Part shown: positions 1-8,664 of the stretch, in pieces
How the letters are laid out: each line of letters starts with the position of its first letter
Position numbering within the stretch: the first letter of the stretch is position 1
From: Candidatus Endomicrobium neocapritermitis
Lineage (GTDB): Bacteria; Elusimicrobiota; Endomicrobiia; Endomicrobiales; Endomicrobiaceae
Direction of reading: 5' to 3'
DNA length: 60,537 bases
Assembly: GCA_009778325.1 (NCBI GenBank)
Contig: WRJZ01000042.1
Span: 1 to 60,537, forward strand
Position numbers and translations under genes: made by a program
The notes under the pieces: model-generated
What the model was told of the DNA's origin: nothing
Databases searched by the model: none
Seen by the model: the letters and a program-made list of their open reading frames with translations, nothing else

Positions 1-309
1 GTAATAGGAGCGGCGTATTACAGAGAAGAGCTGCCGATAGTAAGGATACCGAAGTTTACGGTAGCGGCGGATTATGAAATGAGAAGCGGGGATGAAGACT
101 TGTTAAAGATAGGAATGGAGAGCAAAGTAATAGAGGGCACGCTGGCGTTGAGAATAGGAGGGTGGAAAGAGCAGATAAATTTCGGGACAGGGTATGAGAT
201 AAAGTTTGGAGAATATGCATTGATAATAGATTATGCGTTCGGACTGCCGCTGGAAGTGCAGGAGTCAACGGGTTCGCATTTCTTGAGTTTGATTTTCAGG
301 TTCCCTTAA
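1..309 (+). CDS. C-terminal part of a PorV/PorQ-like outer-membrane beta-barrel protein (5' end outside window)
   Basis: The frame is open from base 1 and ends at TAA 307-309, giving about 102 residues with no start in view. The visible part has alternating hydrophobic/polar strands (IGGWKEQINFGTGYEIKFG, YALIIDYAFGLPLEVQ) and ends in SLIFRFP, an aromatic-rich last beta-strand as in outer-membrane barrels. The pattern of an 'IDYAF' strand followed by 'GSHFLSLIFRF' resembles PorV/PorQ-family proteins, which are common in bacteria with type IX-like secretion; this is by recollection of the family, not a search. Codon use favours ATA and AGA, like the 3' end of the last gene of the window. A TAA stop runs straight into an AACGGCAATTAAC element end and a strong terminator. 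It could be another barrel family. Confidence 0.6.
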   Translation, partial: VIGAAYYREELPIVRIPKFTVAADYEMRSGDEDLLKIGMESKVIEGTLALRIGGWKEQINFGTGYEIKFGEYALIIDYAFGLPLEVQESTGSHFLSLIFRFP

Positions 310-328
310 ACGGCAATTAACAAATATA

Positions 329-369
329 AGAAAACGGCCGGTAACAAGATTTGTTGCCGGCCGTTTTCT
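329..369 (+). terminator. Strong hairpin, probable transcription terminator after the barrel gene
   Basis: The arms AAAACGGCCGG and CCGGCCGTTTT extend through AACAA/TTGTT to a stem of about 19 bp with one G-T pair and a short loop. The T-run after the stem is short (TTTTC), so it could also act as a processing or bidirectional element. It follows a remnant of the intergenic-element left end (AACGGCAATTAAC at 308-322). Confidence 0.7.
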
Positions 370-399
370 AAAATTTTGAAAGTTGTTTTGTAAAATCAT

Positions 400-428
400 T
401 TGACAAAAAACATGGTATTTTGCAAAAT
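400..428 (+). promoter_or_regulatory. Possible sigma70-type promoter for the envelope gene cluster
   Basis: TTGACA at 400-405 is followed after 17 bases by CAAAAT at 423-428, a poor -10 match. A second TGACAAAA copy lies at 431-438. The site precedes the first gene of the 473-7333 run, in a gap of about 160 bases that otherwise holds the terminator and A/T-rich sequence. Confidence 0.35.
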
Positions 429-472
429 TAACTGACAAAATAATGTTTATTTGGTAAAAAAGAGGTTATGAA

Positions 473-2035
473 ATGCCGGACGCTTTGCCTGCAATTTTTG
501 AAAGGCTCAAAAAAAATGATTTGTCTTTTTACTGTCTTCTTCCGGTTTTAGTTTTGTCTGCCGGCGGAGGTTTTGTATTTTCGGTCACTGTTCAAACACT
601 TATCTCCGTAATACTTGTTTTTTTCTTCTGCTTAAATTTTATTAAAAAATCATTTACCGACAAAAGCGTTTTTATAGTATTGCTTCCTTTGGCGGCGGTA
701 TTTTTTTCGTATTTAGGGGCGGATTTTCAGGTAAATGTCCGTAATGCTTCTTTGGGGCTTGTAAATGCGCTTCTTGCTTTTTTTATTATGCTTTACGCCG
801 GCAAAAAAAGCAAAGAAAATATATTGATTGCAATTGTGTTTATCGGCGTTTGGGTGTCATTTTTTCTTTTTACGCAAATATTTACCGGCGGCGATGATAT
901 AGAGCAGATGGCTTTAAACATCAATATTATTGCCGGGTTTTTGCTTATTGTTTATCCGCTAACATTCGCTTTTGCGCAAAAAAATAAAAATACGGAAGTA
1001 TTTTTGCTTTTGGCTTTTATCATATTCGGAGCGATTGTTTTGACTAAATCCAGAACGGCGATAGCTCTTTCCTATGCGGTGAGCATATTTTATTTTCTGA
1101 AATTAAAAGAACAAAAGTACATCAGAATATTTTTCGCCGTTATTTCCGTAATTGTTCTTGCGGGGCTTGTTTATGCGTTTTATTCAAAAACGGATTGGAA
1201 AAGCTTTTCAGACAGGCTGATTTGGTGGAAAACCGCGTTGCTTATGTTTAAAGACTATCCTTTTTTCGGAGCCGGGTTCGGCAATTACTCCGCTTTATTT
1301 TCTTATTACAGGCCTGAACCCGTGTTGAATACGCTGTTTGCACACAATGTGTTTTTTCAGCTGCTTGCCGAGACGGGAATAGCGGGGATAATGTGTTTTT
1401 TCGCCGCGTTTTATGTAATAGCAAAAAAAGCTTTCAGGTCTTTTAAGCTTAAAAGCATAGACCCGGCATACATGCAGGCTGTTATTGTCAGCATAGTATT
1501 TTTTCTTATATTTAATTTAGCAGAGTACGGCTTTTATTTGCCTGTCTGCATGATGACATTTTTTGTTTTATGCGCATTTTTGTGGGATGCGGACAGCGTG
1601 AAAAGGAAAAATCTCTTTGCTTTGATTATTATTGTTCCGGCTTTGGCAGCCGTATATTTTGCAATTCAGCCGGCAATTGCCGAAAGATATTATGAGAAAG
1701 GAAAGATGTATGCCGCAAAAAAAGATTATGAGGAAGCGCGAAAACAGTACTTAGGCGCCATAAAATATGACGCTAAAAACCCTGAATATTATCATCAGGC
1801 TGCCGACAGCAGTTTCAGACTGTACGCTTTAAACAATCAGGCGGAAGAATCTTTTTTGGATGATACGATAGCGTTTGAGCTTCAATCCGAAAAACTCTAC
1901 AGGCATTCGGCGCAGATAAAAGCAGGGCTTGCAAATCTCTATAATTTAAAAGGCGACGCGGAAAATACCGCGAAATATGCCGAAGCTGCCCATGAAGCGG
2001 ATAAATTTAATCCGCATTACGGAAGCATTCGATGA
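473..2035 (+). CDS. O-antigen ligase/polymerase-like membrane protein with C-terminal TPR
   Basis: A 520-residue polytopic membrane protein with about ten to twelve hydrophobic segments. Residues about 246-300 (RLIWWKTALLMFKDYPFFGAGFGNY, then AHNVFFQLLAETG) match the Wzy_C/O-antigen ligase signature region, in which a large periplasmic loop carries the ligase or polymerase site. A TPR-like helical tail (residues about 403-480) follows the last membrane segments, an arrangement known from ligases of many phyla. The likely role is transfer or polymerisation of undecaprenyl-linked glycans at the outer face of the inner membrane. The start is ATG 473 with AGAGG seven bases upstream. It overlaps the next gene by ATGA. 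The exact glycan substrate cannot be told. Confidence 0.75.
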   Translation: MPDALPAIFERLKKNDLSFYCLLPVLVLSAGGGFVFSVTVQTLISVILVFFFCLNFIKKSFTDKSVFIVLLPLAAVFFSYLGADFQVNVRNASLGLVNALLAFFIMLYAGKKSKENILIAIVFIGVWVSFFLFTQIFTGGDDIEQMALNINIIAGFLLIVYPLTFAFAQKNKNTEVFLLLAFIIFGAIVLTKSRTAIALSYAVSIFYFLKLKEQKYIRIFFAVISVIVLAGLVYAFYSKTDWKSFSDRLIWWKTALLMFKDYPFFGAGFGNYSALFSYYRPEPVLNTLFAHNVFFQLLAETGIAGIMCFFAAFYVIAKKAFRSFKLKSIDPAYMQAVIVSIVFFLIFNLAEYGFYLPVCMMTFFVLCAFLWDADSVKRKNLFALIIIVPALAAVYFAIQPAIAERYYEKGKMYAAKKDYEEARKQYLGAIKYDAKNPEYYHQAADSSFRLYALNNQAEESFLDDTIAFELQSEKLYRHSAQIKAGLANLYNLKGDAENTAKYAEAAHEADKFNPHYGSIR

Positions 2036-2754
2036 AACAAATAACAATTTCTATTTTGGCGGTGCTTATGTTTTTCGGGAATTTACCTGCGCAGATTCCG
2101 TCAAGCGGCAGATCAGAAAGAGTTATTAAAAAAGTTACTCCGAAGCTTGAGACGGAATTTGAAAGCAAAAAACTTAAGCTCGGAAATAATATTTTTATCA
2201 GAATTTTTAAAGAAGAATATGTTTTGCAGGCGTGGGTTAATGACGGAAAAAAGTATACGCTTTTTAAAGAATATCCGATTGCATACTATTCCGGCGGACT
2301 TGGAACAAAAACAAAACTGGGCGATCAAAAAAGTCCGGAAGGATTTTATGCTATTACGCCGAAAAGCCTTAATCCGGCAAGTTCCTATCACCTTTCTTTT
2401 AATATAGGATACCCAAACGCTTATGAACGGCACAGAGGTTACACGGGCAGCCATATAATGGTGCACGGCAGCGATGTTTCAATAGGCTGTTATGCCATGA
2501 CGGATCCTCAAATTGAAGAAATATATACTATTGTGCATAAGGCATTTGAAGGCGGACAGAAAGAAATACGCGTGCACATATTTCCGTTTAAAATGACTCA
2601 GAAAAATATGGAGAAACATAAAGGCGATAAGAATATGCCTTTTTGGAAAGAGCTTGTCGAGGGTTATAATTACTTTGAAAGTACAGAAAATCCTCCGAAA
2701 ATGCGTGTAAATAACAAAGGCAAATATTACGCCGCGAAAGACATAACGCCATAA
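2032..2754 (+). CDS. YafK-type L,D-transpeptidase-fold (YkuD) protein
   Basis: The protein has 240 residues with an N-terminal signal peptide (residues 1-20, ending NLPA). The YkuD catalytic motif is intact: His141, His145, Ser150 and Cys153 in HIMVHGSDVSIGCYAMTD. The 'SIGC-AMTD' form and short length are those of the YafK/DpaA family, whose E. coli member cuts peptidoglycan-lipoprotein cross-links, while other YkuD enzymes form 3-3 cross-links. It would act in the periplasm with Cys153 as nucleophile. The ATG overlaps the ligase stop (ATGA), so the two are translationally coupled and probably belong to one envelope operon. Whether it makes or breaks cross-links cannot be decided from sequence. 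Confidence 0.85.
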   Translation: MKQITISILAVLMFFGNLPAQIPSSGRSERVIKKVTPKLETEFESKKLKLGNNIFIRIFKEEYVLQAWVNDGKKYTLFKEYPIAYYSGGLGTKTKLGDQKSPEGFYAITPKSLNPASSYHLSFNIGYPNAYERHRGYTGSHIMVHGSDVSIGCYAMTDPQIEEIYTIVHKAFEGGQKEIRVHIFPFKMTQKNMEKHKGDKNMPFWKELVEGYNYFESTENPPKMRVNNKGKYYAAKDITP

Positions 2755-2774
2755 TATGGAGGAGTACACCGGGC

Positions 2775-4370
2775 ATGAAAATTATAAATTTTATAAAAAA
2801 TCATAAAACAATATTGTCGTTTTGTTTTTTTCTGGTTCTTATTGCTTTGGTATACGGGCAAAGTTTGAAATACGATTTTATATATCTTGACGATGATATT
2901 TTAATAGTTGATAGAATTGAATATATTTCTAATTATAAAAATGTTCCGCTTTTTTTCACTAAGTCGGTTCATGATACAGAACGTGACCCTTATTACAGAC
3001 CGTTGCTTAATATTTCGTTTTTTACCGACGCTTTTTTTTGGAAGGAAAAACCTTTCGGCTATCATTTGACTAATATATTGCTGCACATTGCGTCCGTGTT
3101 TTTAATTTTTTTATTGTTGAGCAGGCTGAACTTTAATAAAAAAATTGTTTTTGTTTTGGCATTGCTTTTTGCCGCTCATCCGGCATTTGTACAGGCAGTT
3201 GTGTGGATTCCCGGGAGAAATGACACTTTGCTTGCGGTTGCCGTGACGGCGTCTTTGATTTTTATTTTTGACTACTTCAATGAAAACAAGAAAAATATAT
3301 ATAAGTTGTTCCTGTTCGTATTTTTCTTCGTTGCCGCGCTGTTTATAAAAGAGACAGCTGTCGTAATGATTGTTGCGGTTCCGTTATTTGTGCTGCTATT
3401 TTGTCGCAATGCCGGCAGAAAAGACCGGATTGCATTGTTTTTGCTTTTATTTTTATTGTGCTTGGGATTTATTGCTGCGCAAACAAGTGTGGTATTGAAA
3501 GAAAACGCAGTCTCGCTTACAGTAAGCTATGTAATACAAAACATCTTAAAATCGATGCCTATATTTCTTAGTTATATTGAGAAGATAATAATTCCCATAC
3601 GAATAAATATTATTGATGGAAAAATTTATTTTGACTGGCTGACATTCATCGCTTTGTGTTTTTTTCTCACACCGGTAATAGCTTCTTTCTTCTTTAGAAT
3701 CGGCAGGATTAAAATAATTCTTTTCGGATTGTTTTGGTTTGTCATATTTATACTTCCAACATTTGTAATGCCTGCCTTCCTTGTTTCTTGTCACAGATTG
3801 TATGTTCCGGTTATAGGCGTTTTATTGATGTTTGCTGAATTTTTGAGTTCATTTGCAAATAAAATAAAAGTAGGTGAAAAGTATATTGTTGTGTTATTGT
3901 TTATTATAGCTGTGTCTTTTGCATTCATATCTTATATTGATGCCAAGAAATTTCAAAACAGAGCAATATTTATAATCAATGCGTTAAGCGAAGATCCTGT
4001 TCCATATTTGATAAGATGTAAAGCCGCTGAATATTATTTTTCATCCGGAATGCTTACGAAAGCGGAAAATGAAATAAAAAAAATTGAAACTGAGGAATTC
4101 GGTACGTATCATTTAAGGATTTTGGGACACATTTATACATTTAAAAAAGAATACGACAAAGCAATAAATATTTTTGAGACATTAAGCGAAATGAACAGAG
4201 ATGAGATTGCAATAAAAGCGCTTATCGACATATATTTAATTCATGATGAATATGAAAAGGCTTTATTAAACGCTGAAAAACTTTTTAATAAATATCCCGA
4301 TAACGAAAAATATAAAAACATATATATGGATGTCAGACAAAAAATATACGGAACAAACGGCGGTGTATGA
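2775..4370 (+). CDS. GT-C-type membrane glycosyltransferase-like protein with C-terminal TPR (copy 1)
   Basis: A 531-residue polytopic membrane protein. The N-terminal first loop carries an acidic triad (YLDDD, Asp39-41), then a conserved YYRPLLNISFF segment, HLTNILLHI, and HPAFVQAVVWIPGRND. This pattern resembles the TMTC/PMT-like GT-C glycosyltransferases that use a polyprenyl-phosphate sugar donor and act outside the membrane. The last ~110 residues are soluble TPR-like helices. A GGAGGA ribosome-binding site precedes ATG 2775. The stop overlaps the start of a close paralogue (ATGA at 4367), so it is the first member of a tandem duplication. The acceptor is unknown; protein O-glycosylation or surface glycan transfer are possibilities. 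Confidence 0.65.
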   Translation: MKIINFIKNHKTILSFCFFLVLIALVYGQSLKYDFIYLDDDILIVDRIEYISNYKNVPLFFTKSVHDTERDPYYRPLLNISFFTDAFFWKEKPFGYHLTNILLHIASVFLIFLLLSRLNFNKKIVFVLALLFAAHPAFVQAVVWIPGRNDTLLAVAVTASLIFIFDYFNENKKNIYKLFLFVFFFVAALFIKETAVVMIVAVPLFVLLFCRNAGRKDRIALFLLLFLLCLGFIAAQTSVVLKENAVSLTVSYVIQNILKSMPIFLSYIEKIIIPIRINIIDGKIYFDWLTFIALCFFLTPVIASFFFRIGRIKIILFGLFWFVIFILPTFVMPAFLVSCHRLYVPVIGVLLMFAEFLSSFANKIKVGEKYIVVLLFIIAVSFAFISYIDAKKFQNRAIFIINALSEDPVPYLIRCKAAEYYFSSGMLTKAENEIKKIETEEFGTYHLRILGHIYTFKKEYDKAINIFETLSEMNRDEIAIKALIDIYLIHDEYEKALLNAEKLFNKYPDNEKYKNIYMDVRQKIYGTNGGV

Positions 4371-5956
4371 AAGTTATAAATTTTATAAAAAATCATACAA
4401 CAATATTGCCATTTTGTTTTTTTCTGATCCTTATTGTTTTTGTATACGGGCAAAGTTTGAAGTATGATTATACTTATTTGGACGATGATACTCTTGTTCT
4501 GCGCAATTATGATTTTATTTCAAATTATAAAAACATCCCGAGGTTTTTCAGTAAATCAGTCTTTTATTCAAGCGGCGATTCTTTTTACAGACCTATTTTA
4601 ACTCTTTCTTTTTTCGTTGACGCCATGATTGCCGGTAAAAAGCCTTTCATGTACCATCTTTCCGGTATAGTTTTTCATATAATTTCCGTGTTTTTGATTT
4701 TTGTTTTTTTCAGAAAAATGCAATTTGATGAAACTTTAACGTTTTTGTTTGTTTCTTTGTTTGCCGTGCATCCGGCATTACTCAGCGCTGTTGCCTGGAT
4801 ACCTGGAAGAAATGATACCATTCTCACAATTTTTGTCCTTTTATCCGTGATTTTTCTTTTCGATTATTTTGAGAACAATAAAAAAATAATTTCAAAGTTT
4901 ATAATATTTGCGTTTATGTTTTTTGTGGCATTGTTTACAAAAGAAAGCGCTATTGCTATGCTTGTTGTTATTCCGGTCTTTATGTTTTTCTTTTGTAAAA
5001 ATACCTCAAAAAAAGATTATTTTACGGTTTTTCTTACTATGTTTTTTATTGCTTTTATGTATACGGTCGCAAGAACAATTGCTCTTGGCGGAGCTTCTTC
5101 AAATATGGCGTTTGATTTTTTTAAATCGGCAAAATCTATTTTTGTTTATTTGGAATATATTATAATTCCGTCGCGTATATATCTTGTTACTGAAAAATTG
5201 ACGGTTGATTTTTTGACTGTAATATCGTGCGTTATTTTTTTTGTTCCGGTTGTTGCCTCATTATTTTTTAATATAGGACGCAAAAAGATTGTGTTGTTCG
5301 GTTTGCTTTGGTTTGTCGCGTTTCTGGCGCCGTCTTTTATGTCGCCTAATGATAATTTTTTATTGCTTACGCATAGGCTTTATTCCGCTTCCTTGGGTGT
5401 AATGTTTATATTTATAGAATTTTTTACAGCTGTGTCCGTCAAAATAAAACTTTCAAAAAAGTATTTATATTTTATGCTTATAATTTTTATTGTACTGTTT
5501 ACATTTACGTCTTTTATGCAGGTAAAAAAGTTTCAAAATAGAGAAACTTATTTTTTTAATGCCTTGAACGAACAGCCTGATTCCGAAATATTAAGGGCTA
5601 AAGTCGCGGGGTTTTACGCCGAAAAAGGAATGCTTGAAGAAGCAAAGAAAGAGATTTTGAGTATAAAAAGCGAAGACGGCTCCCATAGCGCTGTATACTA
5701 TGGAATGCTGGCATATATTTACTCTCTTGAAGGAAGTTATGACAAAGCAATAGAAATATTTGAACGGTTAATTGCTGTGAACCCGCACGATGAAATTGCA
5801 ATATATAGCGCGGGCGGAATATATTTTTTACAAGGCGAATACGGTAAAGCGTTAGAGTATGCTGAAAGGCTGCTTAATATTCGTCCCGAGCAGTTAATCT
5901 ATCAAGAGAGGTATAACAAATTTAAGGCTGCATATGACGAAAACTTAGGAAAGTAA
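4367..5956 (+). CDS. GT-C-type membrane glycosyltransferase-like protein with C-terminal TPR (copy 2)
   Basis: The protein has 529 residues and is a paralogue of the gene directly upstream, sharing VYGQSLKYD plus the acidic triad Asp39-41, YRPILTLSFFVDA, HPALLSAVAWIPGRND and TPR units at the C-terminus (residues about 420-525). The first ~75 bases of the two genes are almost identical (both start with an INFIKNH-containing leader), whereas later regions have diverged, so the pair arose by tandem duplication. The ATG overlaps the stop of copy 1. As a family-level inference, it would move sugar from a lipid carrier at the outer face of the cytoplasmic membrane; substrates are unknown. Confidence 0.65.
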   Translation: MKVINFIKNHTTILPFCFFLILIVFVYGQSLKYDYTYLDDDTLVLRNYDFISNYKNIPRFFSKSVFYSSGDSFYRPILTLSFFVDAMIAGKKPFMYHLSGIVFHIISVFLIFVFFRKMQFDETLTFLFVSLFAVHPALLSAVAWIPGRNDTILTIFVLLSVIFLFDYFENNKKIISKFIIFAFMFFVALFTKESAIAMLVVIPVFMFFFCKNTSKKDYFTVFLTMFFIAFMYTVARTIALGGASSNMAFDFFKSAKSIFVYLEYIIIPSRIYLVTEKLTVDFLTVISCVIFFVPVVASLFFNIGRKKIVLFGLLWFVAFLAPSFMSPNDNFLLLTHRLYSASLGVMFIFIEFFTAVSVKIKLSKKYLYFMLIIFIVLFTFTSFMQVKKFQNRETYFFNALNEQPDSEILRAKVAGFYAEKGMLEEAKKEILSIKSEDGSHSAVYYGMLAYIYSLEGSYDKAIEIFERLIAVNPHDEIAIYSAGGIYFLQGEYGKALEYAERLLNIRPEQLIYQERYNKFKAAYDENLGK

Positions 5957-5980
5957 GTTTATAAATTATGGAGGCGTATA

Positions 5981-6535
5981 ATGAAACAGGGTTTAATTGT
6001 TTTGGCTGTTCTGTTTTTTGCCGTAATATTCGGTTCAATATCAATCTATAATTCGCTTATAGCATTGAACGAAAATGTATCCGGGAAATGGAGCCAGATT
6101 GATAATCAGCTCCAAAGGAGAAATGACCTTATACCGAATCTTGTAAATACCGTTCAAGGTTATTCTGCGCACGAACAAAAAGCGATACATGACGTTGTCG
6201 TAGCCAGAACAAAACTTGCAGGGGCTTCGGGTCCTGAAGCAAAAGGCGTTGCTTCAGGCGAGCTTGGCGGCGCTATAGGGCGCCTGCTTGCAGTTGTTGA
6301 AAATTATCCTGATTTAAAAGCCGATAAAACTTTTACCGGACTTATGGATGAGCTTTCAGGGACTGAAAACCGCATTGCCGCGGCGCGCAGAGATTATAAT
6401 GATTCCGTACGGATATTTAACACAAAAATCCGTACTTTTCCTTCAAGTATTTTTGCCGATATGCTTCGGTTTACGGCAAAAGAATATTTTAAAGTCGACG
6501 AAAGCGTTAAAGATGTGCCGCAGGTAAGCTTTTAA
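5981..6535 (+). CDS. lemA: LemA family membrane-anchored coiled-coil protein
   Basis: The protein has 184 residues with one N-terminal transmembrane helix (residues 4-24) followed by a helical bundle. LemA hallmarks are visible: NVSGKWSQIDNQLQRRNDLIPNLVNTVQGY (residues 33-62), ENYPDLKA, and the closing IRTFPSSIFADML. The start is ATG 5981 with GGAGG upstream. LemA proteins are widespread and of unclear biochemical role, usually next to TPM-domain proteins, as here. The protein is probably inner-membrane anchored with most of the chain outside or inside depending on topology. Confidence 0.92.
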   Translation: MKQGLIVLAVLFFAVIFGSISIYNSLIALNENVSGKWSQIDNQLQRRNDLIPNLVNTVQGYSAHEQKAIHDVVVARTKLAGASGPEAKGVASGELGGAIGRLLAVVENYPDLKADKTFTGLMDELSGTENRIAAARRDYNDSVRIFNTKIRTFPSSIFADMLRFTAKEYFKVDESVKDVPQVSF

Positions 6536-6559
6536 AGCCGGAAGCTGAAAAGGGTTTTT

Positions 6560-7333
6560 ATGAAAAAATTGATATTTATTATACCGTTTTTATTTATATT
6601 TATTCCGCTTAGCGCCGAAATAAAAATACCTCCTAAACCGTCTGAGAGTATTTATGTTCAGGATCACGCAGGCCTGTTAACCGCGGATATGATAAACAAA
6701 ATAAACGCGGACAGCCAATGGCTTTATAATAATTCAAAAGCACAGATAGTTATAGTGACCGTAAACTCATTAAACGGCGAGTCCATAGAAGATTACGCGT
6801 TGGAAGTTTTAAGGCAGTGGGGCATAGGAGACAAAGATCTTAACAACGGGGTTTTAATTTTAGTTGCCTTAGGAGACAGAGAGTCCAGAATCGAAGTAGG
6901 ATACGGTTTGGAAGGCGCTTTGACAGATGCAAAAACAGGAAGAATTCAGGATGAATACATGCTGCCGTTTTTCAGGCAAGGAAAGTACGGCCAAGGAATA
7001 GTCAGCGGATATAATGCTGTTTTATCGGAAGTATTAAAAGAGTACGGTTTACAATACGATAATTTGAATGAGCTGGTAAGAGCCGATGATGAAAATTCCG
7101 AACCGGGAATGCCTCTTTTTTTAAAAATTTTTATAGCAATATGTGTGCTGCTCTGGCTGTTAGGAGTTATTCATGCTATTAAAACCGGCAAACGCGGCGG
7201 AGGAAAAGGCGGGCATGGCGGCGGAGGTTTCAGAGGCGGAAGCGGTTCTTCTTTTAGAAGCGGCGGAGGCAGCGGAAGAAGCAGTTTCGGCGGAGGAAGC
7301 GGCGGAGGCGGCGGTTCAAGCAGAAGATGGTAA
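6560..7333 (+). CDS. TPM-domain (YgcG family) membrane protein
   Basis: The protein has 257 residues: signal peptide (1-19), a TPM domain (residues about 30-165, with VQDHAGLLT, QIVIVTVNSL, GIGDKDLNNGVLILVAL and YGLEGALTD), one transmembrane helix (about 188-206) and a Gly/Ser-rich tail from residue 213 that contains several GGGS and SGRSS runs. TPM domains have acid-phosphatase-like folds and are typical partners of LemA. It ends at TAA 7333 immediately before an intergenic hairpin element. The low-complexity Gly tail is common in this family. Confidence 0.9.
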   Translation: MKKLIFIIPFLFIFIPLSAEIKIPPKPSESIYVQDHAGLLTADMINKINADSQWLYNNSKAQIVIVTVNSLNGESIEDYALEVLRQWGIGDKDLNNGVLILVALGDRESRIEVGYGLEGALTDAKTGRIQDEYMLPFFRQGKYGQGIVSGYNAVLSEVLKEYGLQYDNLNELVRADDENSEPGMPLFLKIFIAICVLLWLLGVIHAIKTGKRGGGKGGHGGGGFRGGSGSSFRSGGGSGRSSFGGGSGGGGGSSRRW

Positions 7334-7334
7334 T

Positions 7335-7479
7335 AACGGCAGTTAATAGTTAAGAGTTAATAGATAATAGTTGTTGAATTTCGGCGAAGCCGAAATATAT
7401 TCATAGGTTTTCGCTGAGGCTTTGCCTCTGCAAAAACACCGAAACTATTATCTATTAGTTATTAACTATTAACTGTTAG
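7335..7479 (+). repeat. Intergenic long-hairpin element, two-hairpin core type
   Basis: Left end AACGGCAG directly after the stop codon; right end CTGTTAG. Arms are made of GTTAATAGTTAAG-like units that pair with CTATTAACTATTAAC. The core has a first hairpin TTTCGGC-GAA-GCCGAAA (7381-7397 region), an ATAGG linker and a second hairpin whose tip holds an extra GAGGCTTTGCCTC stem. About 145 bp; no coding capacity seen. Confidence 0.85.
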
Positions 7480-7480
7480 T

Positions 7481-7509
7481 TTGACTTTCTTCTCGTAATT
7501 CGATACAAT
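7481..7509 (+). promoter_or_regulatory. Sigma70-type promoter for the isocitrate dehydrogenase gene
   Basis: TTGACT (7481-7486), 17-base spacer, TACAAT (7504-7509), then about 54 bases of A/T-rich leader before the ATG at 7564. Placed just after the hairpin element, so transcription can restart here. Confidence 0.7.
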
Positions 7510-7563
7510 CTCGTTTTAAAATTCATTGAAAAATAAATATATTTTCATTATAGGAGCATAATC

Positions 7564-8616
7564 ATGGCGCGCAAAATTACGCTTATCCCGGGAGACGGGA
7601 CAGGTCCGGAAATTACGGAAGTTACAGTAAAAGTTGTTGAAGCTACCGGAGTTAAAATTGATTGGGAAATAGCCCATGCCGGCATTGATATTATGGAAAA
7701 AGAAGGCACGCCTCTTCCGCAAAGCACATTGGATTCCATAGCAAAAAATAAAATCGCTTTAAAAGGGCCTATTACAACACCGATTGGAACTGGATTTCGT
7801 TCAGTAAATGTAGCTATAAGAAAAGAGCTTGATCTTTATTCATGCCTCAGACCGTGCAAATCTTATGAAGGCGTAAAATCAAAGTATAATAACATAGATT
7901 TGGTTGTAGTAAGAGAAAATACCGAAGATTTATACGCGGGCGTTGAGTATCCGGAAGATACGGAAGAAGCCAAAAAAATAATAGAAATTTCTAAAAATAA
8001 GATAAGGGAACATTCCGCTATATCCATAAAGCCGATATCCGCTTTCGGAACGGAAAGAATAGTTCGTTTTGCTTTTGAATATGCCGTAGAAAATGACAGA
8101 AGAAAAGTTACCGCCGTAACAAAGGCAAATATTATGAAATGCACTGACGGGCTTTTTTATAAAGTTGCCAGGGAAGTGGCTAAAGATTATGAAGGGAAAA
8201 TCGAGTATGAAGAAAGATTGGTCGACAATATGAGCATGCAGCTTGTACAAAAACCCGAGCTGTATGACGTTTTAGTTTTGCCCAATCTTTACGGAGATAT
8301 TATATCCGACCTTTGCGCGGGCCTTGCAGGCGGGCTTGGCGTTGCTCCCGGAGCGAATTTCGGAAAGGATATAGCCGTTTTTGAGGCTGTGCACGGTTCT
8401 GCTCCGAAATATAAAGGGTTGAACAAAGTCAATCCCACGGCTTTGATACTTTCGGCAAAACTTATGCTTGAACATATCGGCGAAGATGGCGCTGCTTTCA
8501 GGCTTGAAAAAGCCGTGTCGGACGTTATAGCCGAGAAAAAGCATGTCACATATGATTTGGGCGGCGTTGCAGGCACAAAAGAAATGGGGCAGGCGATAAT
8601 TAATAAACTTAAGTAA
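7564..8616 (+). CDS. icd: Isocitrate dehydrogenase, short IDH3-like form
   Basis: A 350-residue beta-decarboxylating dehydrogenase. The isocitrate-type substrate motif is visible (Ser80, Asn82, Arg86, Arg96 in [21 protein letters not shown]), with Arg118, Tyr124, Lys187 (TKAN) and metal-ligand aspartates 221, 245 and 249 ([18 protein letters not shown]). Ser80 followed by VNVAIRKE separates it from isopropylmalate dehydrogenase. The cofactor loop reads [15 protein letters not shown]: Lys282-Tyr283 and Lys288-Val289 match the NADP-binding residues of E. coli Icd instead of the Asp-Ile of NAD enzymes, although the overall form is IDH3-like. It would convert isocitrate to 2-oxoglutarate. It has its own promoter and no other TCA gene beside it. 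Homoisocitrate dehydrogenase is a less likely alternative. Confidence 0.85.
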   Translation: MARKITLIPGDGTGPEITEVTVKVVEATGVKIDWEIAHAGIDIMEKEGTPLPQSTLDSIAKNKIALKGPITTPIGTGFRSVNVAIRKELDLYSCLRPCKSYEGVKSKYNNIDLVVVRENTEDLYAGVEYPEDTEEAKKIIEISKNKIREHSAISIKPISAFGTERIVRFAFEYAVENDRRKVTAVTKANIMKCTDGLFYKVAREVAKDYEGKIEYEERLVDNMSMQLVQKPELYDVLVLPNLYGDIISDLCAGLAGGLGVAPGANFGKDIAVFEAVHGSAPKYKGLNKVNPTALILSAKLMLEHIGEDGAAFRLEKAVSDVIAEKKHVTYDLGGVAGTKEMGQAIINKLK

Positions 8617-8620
8617 AAGC

Positions 8621-8660
8621 CTCTAAGGACCTTAAAGTCCTTAAAGACATTAAGGACTTT
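8621..8660. repeat. Short palindromic spacer made of AAGGACTTTAA units
   Basis: AAGGACCTTAAAGTCCTTAA and AAGGACTTT pair with one another around ACATT. The same word family (CCTTAAAGTC, AAGGACCTTAAGG) recurs at 37570-37613. It fills the gap between icd and ndk. Confidence 0.7.
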
Positions 8661-8664
8661 AATA

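Noticed and set aside
56-268. Minus-strand open frame over the barrel gene
   Set aside because: It is the shadow of a real beta-barrel reading frame on the other strand, with no ribosome-binding site or recognisable motif.
7380-7440. Hairpins in intergenic elements as intrinsic terminators
   Set aside because: The stems are not followed by T-runs, and several elements lie inside operons (fabH-fabD, between the two permeases), so ordinary termination is unlikely.
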